From assembly GCA_017555565.1 (NCBI GenBank), contig JAFZGF010000037.1, positions 1-64,000 on the forward strand: a stretch of 64,000 nucleotides of DNA. The letters run 5' to 3'. This stretch comes from Oscillospiraceae bacterium. Its GTDB lineage: Bacteria > Bacillota > Clostridia > Oscillospirales > Ruminococcaceae. The position numbers and the translations under genes were made by a program. The notes below the pieces were generated by a model. That model had not been told where the DNA came from. It saw only the letters and a program-made list of their open reading frames with translations, and did no database searches. Shown in pieces: positions 60,321 through 64,000 of the stretch (the first letter of the stretch is position 1; the number at the start of each line of letters is the position of its first letter).

Positions 60321-61793
60321 TTAAAACTGGAAATAGATAAACTGACTCTGGCCGAAATAACCAAAGAAGATTATCAGTATGATAATTGTGTAATAAAAAG
60401 CCCAGCGGACAAACCATTTGCTTTTGTTTATACGTTCCACCAGTGTGGATTTACCTTCCCACAGTTCTACTGCAAACATAAACAGTATGCAACAGAATAT
60501 TGCTATTCCGTTGTTAGTGTAGAAACCAATTTTTTCCATCATCTGTACAAAGTAGCCTGATGTGAAAATCAGTGAAAAATCTGTAAACAGATTCTGTAAT
60601 ACATACATAGCATCGGCCATTGTATTGGCGCGGAAGAAAACCCATGTAAAGTCTATAAGTACAAATGTACCGACCGCCTTTGCCACTGCAACAGCAGGGT
60701 TTGTTTTAGGCACCGGTTTGCCTTCTTTTATGCGCTGACGGCGTCGCTGTTCCCTTTTACCGAACAGTATACGGTGTATAACGTTGTACGCACCATTGAT
60801 TGCGCCCCAGATAACAAAGTTCCAGGAAGCACCGTGCCAAAGACCACTGACCATAAACGTGATAAACAGGTTTACATATGTGCGGATTCTGCCTTTGCGG
60901 GAACCACCCAGCGGAATATAGATGTAGTCCATAAACCAGGTGGACAGTGAAATATGCCAGTTGCGCCAGAACTGTGTAACGTTCTGTGAGAAATATGGGT
61001 GATTAAAGTTTCGCATCAATTTAAAGCCAATGACGTTGGCTGCACCGATGGCAATATCGGAATAGCCGGAAAAGTCACAGTAAATTTGAAATGCAAACAG
61101 CACTGTAGCCATAATCAACTGTATCCCTGTAAACTTTGTAACATCATTGTAAACCGCATTTACAATAAGGGCCGCGCCATCTGAAATAACCAGCTTTTTG
61201 AAAAAACCCCAGCCCATCAGCACAAGTCCATCTGTTACACGGTTATAGTCAAATTTATTGCTTTTATAAAGCTGTGGCAACAAATTTTTGCTTCTTTCAA
61301 TAGGCCCTGCCACCAACTGCGGGAAGAAGCTGACGAACAGCGCGTAGGTGAGAAAATCTTTTGCTTTTTCCACTTCGCCGCGATATACATCAATTGAATA
61401 CCCCAGTGACTGAAATGTATAGAACGAAATACCTACAACCGCCAAAAGATTGTTGTTAGGTGCAATTGAAAGGTTAGGGAACACAGCCAAAAGTGATTCC
61501 ACAATAAAATTAAAATATTTGAAATAGCAAAGAATTGCTATGTTCACAACAATATTTGACGCCAGGAACAGTTTTTTCTGTTTTTGGGTTTTAGCCTTGT
61601 CAATAAAAACAGCACAGTAATATGTGGTTACTGTGCTGAAAAGAATCAACAGAGCATAAACCGGCTGCCATGACATATAGAAATAATAACTGGCAATAAG
61701 CAGCCAATAATTTTTTAATTTTTCCGGAATGGCAAAATACCCTAAAACCACTACAGGAAAAAATATTAAAAAACTAACTGAATTAAACAGCAT
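60321..61793 (-). CDS. MBOAT O-acyltransferase (AlgI/DltB-like)
   Basis: 490 residues, about 11 membrane segments. Conserved elements are ADGLVLMGWGFFKKL-like loop, FCDFSGYSDIAIG and MVSGLWHGASWNFVIWGAING, whose His is the catalytic residue. Transfers an acyl (usually acetyl) group across the membrane to a cell-surface polysaccharide or teichoic acid, together with the SGNH-like protein encoded next. Confidence 0.92.
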   Translation of the reverse strand: MLFNSVSFLIFFPVVVLGYFAIPEKLKNYWLLIASYYFYMSWQPVYALLILFSTVTTYYCAVFIDKAKTQKQKKLFLASNIVVNIAILCYFKYFNFIVESLLAVFPNLSIAPNNNLLAVVGISFYTFQSLGYSIDVYRGEVEKAKDFLTYALFVSFFPQLVAGPIERSKNLLPQLYKSNKFDYNRVTDGLVLMGWGFFKKLVISDGAALIVNAVYNDVTKFTGIQLIMATVLFAFQIYCDFSGYSDIAIGAANVIGFKLMRNFNHPYFSQNVTQFWRNWHISLSTWFMDYIYIPLGGSRKGRIRTYVNLFITFMVSGLWHGASWNFVIWGAINGAYNVIHRILFGKREQRRRQRIKEGKPVPKTNPAVAVAKAVGTFVLIDFTWVFFRANTMADAMYVLQNLFTDFSLIFTSGYFVQMMEKIGFYTNNGIAIFCCILFMFAVELWEGKSTLVERINKSKWFVRWAFYYTIIILIIFFGYFGQSQFIYFQF

Positions 61794-61814
61794 TTTTACT
61801 CCTTGATAAAAGGT

Positions 61815-62195
61815 TTATTCACCTTTGTTTTCAAATTCCTTTTCCAGTTCTCTCACACGTTTTTCCAGCAGGGCATTTGCCTGGGCAAGACGCTTGATTT
61901 TTGTGGAGAAGCCAGATATTACTGCTGAAACAGACAGAAGAATAAGCAGTATGAACACAAAAAGTGTCATAAATATAAAGTTTACCGGATTTGCCACACC
62001 TGATATATCACCAAGTACAAGTACAAGGTATGGAAAAACAGCAAAAAGTATCATTGTCGCTGAAAATGCCAGCCAGATAATTGAATATTTAACCTCGATT
62101 TTTTTGTGTTTGATAAGATAAACAATCATACCAAACAGTGCGATTGCACCAAGAATCAAAAGAATCCGCAGGTCGTTATCATGCCATTGGAACAT
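61815..62195 (-). CDS. DUF2304 family membrane protein
   Basis: 126 residues with three transmembrane helices (about 9-27, 38-57, 70-93) and a C-terminal charged helix ending LEKRVRELEKEFENKGE. DUF2304 genes lie next to GtrB/DPM-like glycosyltransferases in many Gram-positive polysaccharide clusters and probably help the lipid-linked sugar step. Overlaps the neighbouring GT2 gene by one base. Confidence 0.85.
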   Translation of the reverse strand: MFQWHDNDLRILLILGAIALFGMIVYLIKHKKIEVKYSIIWLAFSATMILFAVFPYLVLVLGDISGVANPVNFIFMTLFVFILLILLSVSAVISGFSTKIKRLAQANALLEKRVRELEKEFENKGE

Positions 62196-62905
62196 CAGTT
62201 TTTACCTGCCTTTCTTTTTGTTGAAATTCTGTCTACCACCAGGGCAAGACATACTTTAATCATATAATATGCGCTTTTCAGACTGCGTATGGATGAAACA
62301 CCACCCTGGCGTTCTTCCATAATTACAGGAACTTCGCCAACTCTGTAGCCGTTGAGAACGCAGGACATAATTGCTTCTGGTTCCGGATAGTCATCAGCAT
62401 AGTTATCTGCAAAAAATTCGATAAGCTCTCTGTTGCAGGCACGGTAACCGCTGGTTACATCGTACACTTTTTTGCCAGAAAGGATTTTGATAAGCAGTGA
62501 AATAATATTGATGCCCAGTCTGCGCATAAATGAAGACTGGAAGCCCTCTTTTTCAATAAAACGGCTGCCTATAGCCATATCGATTTCACCATCTATAACC
62601 GGCTGGCACACCTTTGCAAGATAGCGTGGGTCGTGCTGGCCGTCGCCGTCCATCTGTACTGCAATGTCATATCCATTCTGTTTTGCGTACAGATAACCTG
62701 CCTGCACGCCGCCGCCAATGCCCAGATTGATAGGGTTATTGATGTAGTTCATACCATTGGCGCAGAGAATTTTTTCGGTATTGTCGCGTGAACAGTCATT
62801 AACTATAAGATAATCAGCAAATGGAGCCTGCTCTTTCAGGTTTGCCACCACTCGCTCTATACTTTCCTGCTCGTTGTAACAAGGGATTATAACAAGAATT
62901 TTCAA
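62195..62905 (-). CDS. DPM1/GtrB-like family 2 glycosyltransferase
   Basis: 236 residues from a TTG at 62905, six bases after GGAGGGG; the in-frame ATG at 62920 overlaps the ribosome site itself and the upstream stop. GT-A signature LVIIPCYNEQESIERVV, VNDCSRDNTEKIL, and metal motif VQMDGDGQHDP. No C-terminal membrane pair, unlike the 10 kb GtrB; DUF2304 may supply the membrane part. Works on a lipid-linked sugar in the wall polysaccharide pathway. Confidence 0.85.
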   Translation of the reverse strand: MKILVIIPCYNEQESIERVVANLKEQAPFADYLIVNDCSRDNTEKILCANGMNYINNPINLGIGGGVQAGYLYAKQNGYDIAVQMDGDGQHDPRYLAKVCQPVIDGEIDMAIGSRFIEKEGFQSSFMRRLGINIISLLIKILSGKKVYDVTSGYRACNRELIEFFADNYADDYPEPEAIMSCVLNGYRVGEVPVIMEERQGGVSSIRSLKSAYYMIKVCLALVVDRISTKRKAGKN

Positions 62906-62919
62906 GAGATTCCCCTCCA

Positions 62920-64000
62920 TTAATCAAGAATAAAGTTTATAAGGTCTTTCAGCACTTTGTCACGGGAATGATATTCAAAGTGATAGTTACGGGCATTTGC
63001 GCCCATTTCTTCCCTTTCAGTTTTTGGCATACTGTAAAGCTTTACAATATTTTCATAAAGGGATTTACTGTCACCGCTTGGAGCTGTAAGGCCAGCCTTT
63101 GCCTTTTCGATAACAAAACTGCCTTCGCCGTCAATGCAGGTCAGTACAGGTTTGCCGCCTGCCATATAGCTGGTAACTTTGGCGGGAATTGTAAGGCCCA
63201 GGTCATCACTTTTTGCCAGTGGTGCAAAAAGCGCATCTGCCAATGTGTGGTACATAGGCATATCTGTAACAGGTTTGGAGCCAAGGAAATCAAAATATTC
63301 CCCTACACCCTGTTTTTCCACATAGGCTTCGATATCTTTTTTAGACATACCGTCACCTACAATAATAAATTTTATATCTTTTATACCGTCTTTTTTCAGC
63401 AGCAGTGCTGCATCAACAGCAACTTCCACATTCTGGGCAGGGCTGATATTTCCGGCATAAACAATTTTGAAATAATCTTTATATTTTTCTTCCAGTTCAG
63501 TATTGTGAATATCCTGCTCGTAGAATTTTTCACAGTACTGTGGAATTGTAGCTATCTTTTCAGGTGCTTTACCTGTAATTTTCACCAGGGTATCATTAAG
63601 TGAGGGTGACATAGCGATAAGCTTATCACATCGTCTGTAATGCCAATGACTGGTAGATTTTACAACGCCGCGGAGAAACTTGTTCTGGATTTTCAGTACA
63701 GAATACAGATTTTCTGGCCACAGGTCCAACACGTATGTAGTGAGTGGCACCTTTTTGAGTTTGGAATAAACTATTGCCGGGAAAATCATATAAACCGGGC
63801 TGGTCTCATAACAGAACACCGCGTCATATTTTTTGCCCAAGAATGAAAGAACCTTGAAGGATGCAAAGAATGGATAGGAGATGTAGTTTAAGAAAATTCT
63901 TAAACTGGTGTTGCCTTTACGCAGGATTTCCCACGAGCGGTAAACCTTTACCCCGTTAAAATCCTGTTTTTTATTTTTGAACCAACCATAACCCTCTGGC
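62920..64000 (-). CDS. GT4-family glycosyltransferase, truncated by the window edge
   Basis: The frame is open to base 64000, adding at least 53 codons (PEGYGWFKNKKQDFNGVKV, then YRSWEILRKGNTSLRIFLNY) to the part that begins LGKKYDAVFCYE; the TTG/ATG-like start near 63840 is therefore internal. At least 360 residues. The N-terminal acceptor half has TTYVLDLWPENLYS; the C-terminal nucleotide-sugar half has VYAGNISPAQN, VGDGMSKKDIE and PVTDMPMYHTLADALFAPL, with SYMAGGKPVL (GT4 EX7E-like end). A WbuB/CapM-type enzyme that builds the same surface polysaccharide. Confidence 0.88.
   Translation of the reverse strand, partial: PEGYGWFKNKKQDFNGVKVYRSWEILRKGNTSLRIFLNYISYPFFASFKVLSFLGKKYDAVFCYETSPVYMIFPAIVYSKLKKVPLTTYVLDLWPENLYSVLKIQNKFLRGVVKSTSHWHYRRCDKLIAMSPSLNDTLVKITGKAPEKIATIPQYCEKFYEQDIHNTELEEKYKDYFKIVYAGNISPAQNVEVAVDAALLLKKDGIKDIKFIIVGDGMSKKDIEAYVEKQGVGEYFDFLGSKPVTDMPMYHTLADALFAPLAKSDDLGLTIPAKVTSYMAGGKPVLTCIDGEGSFVIEKAKAGLTAPSGDSKSLYENIVKLYSMPKTEREEMGANARNYHFEYHSRDKVLKDLINFILD

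Overview
The window looks like chromosomal DNA of a strictly anaerobic low-to-moderate GC Firmicute, most likely a gut-type Clostridium relative near Oscillospiraceae/Ruminococcaceae (family placement is inference). The grounds are AGGAGG-type ribosome sites, consensus TTGACA/TATAAT promoters, AddAB instead of RecBCD, a single-chain glycyl-tRNA synthetase, two [FeFe]-hydrogenase-type proteins, rubredoxin, no respiratory oxidase, and many short intrinsic terminators. There is no phage, integrase, insertion sequence or CRISPR array.

Layout. 1-5.5 kb: an edge-truncated gene, a DUF401 carrier, an OsmC-like protein, a lipoprotein, RNase R and SecG. 5.7-9.9 kb: a type IIA topoisomerase pair (parC/parE-like) with unusual ATPase residues. 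10-13.1 kb: a GtrB-type glycosyltransferase with a large polytopic partner. 13.2-17.1 kb: a TauE/SafE carrier, a LUD protein, three tandem CxxC peroxiredoxin-like genes and an acetyltransferase. 17.1-17.8 kb: a gene-free mosaic of palindromes. 17.9-21.1 kb: an amidohydrolase, a divergent adenosine-deaminase-like protein and an SGNH hydrolase. 21.2-27.5 kb: a very highly codon-optimised flavin-dependent surface reductase, a dicarboxylate-type carrier, the CCA enzyme and a second lipoprotein. 27.5-31 kb: a KdpDE-like two-component system with a MarR regulator, a cyclophilin and an aminotransferase remnant.

31.3-36.3 kb is the most interesting operon: two 2Fe-2S thioredoxin-fold ferredoxins, a sensory [FeFe]-hydrogenase-like protein with a PAS domain, a SpoIIE-type phosphatase and a group-B-type [FeFe] hydrogenase, behind two tandem promoters. 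It reads as a hydrogen/redox sensing and turnover module acting through protein dephosphorylation. 36.3-36.7 kb carries tRNA-Pro, a duplicated tRNA 3' end and three terminators in series. 37.3-40.3 kb has rubredoxin, a DUF1846 protein and a small accessory cassette in which one 49-residue coiled-coil gene occurs twice, once divergent from an XRE regulator and once divergent from a ribbon-helix-helix protein. 42.1-42.8 kb contains three copies of a 234-bp tandem repeat.

42.9-52.8 kb is housekeeping (glycyl-tRNA synthetase, MazG-type pyrophosphohydrolase, YkvA, AddB, AddA). 52.8-58.8 kb has a MacB/FtsX-type exporter with a long Asn-patterned coiled coil, and a surface carbohydrate-binding lipoprotein. 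58.9-64 kb is a surface-polysaccharide cluster (GT4, GT2, DUF2304, MBOAT acyltransferase and its SGNH partner) that runs off the right edge.

The functions are read from family resemblance and motifs only; no database search was run.
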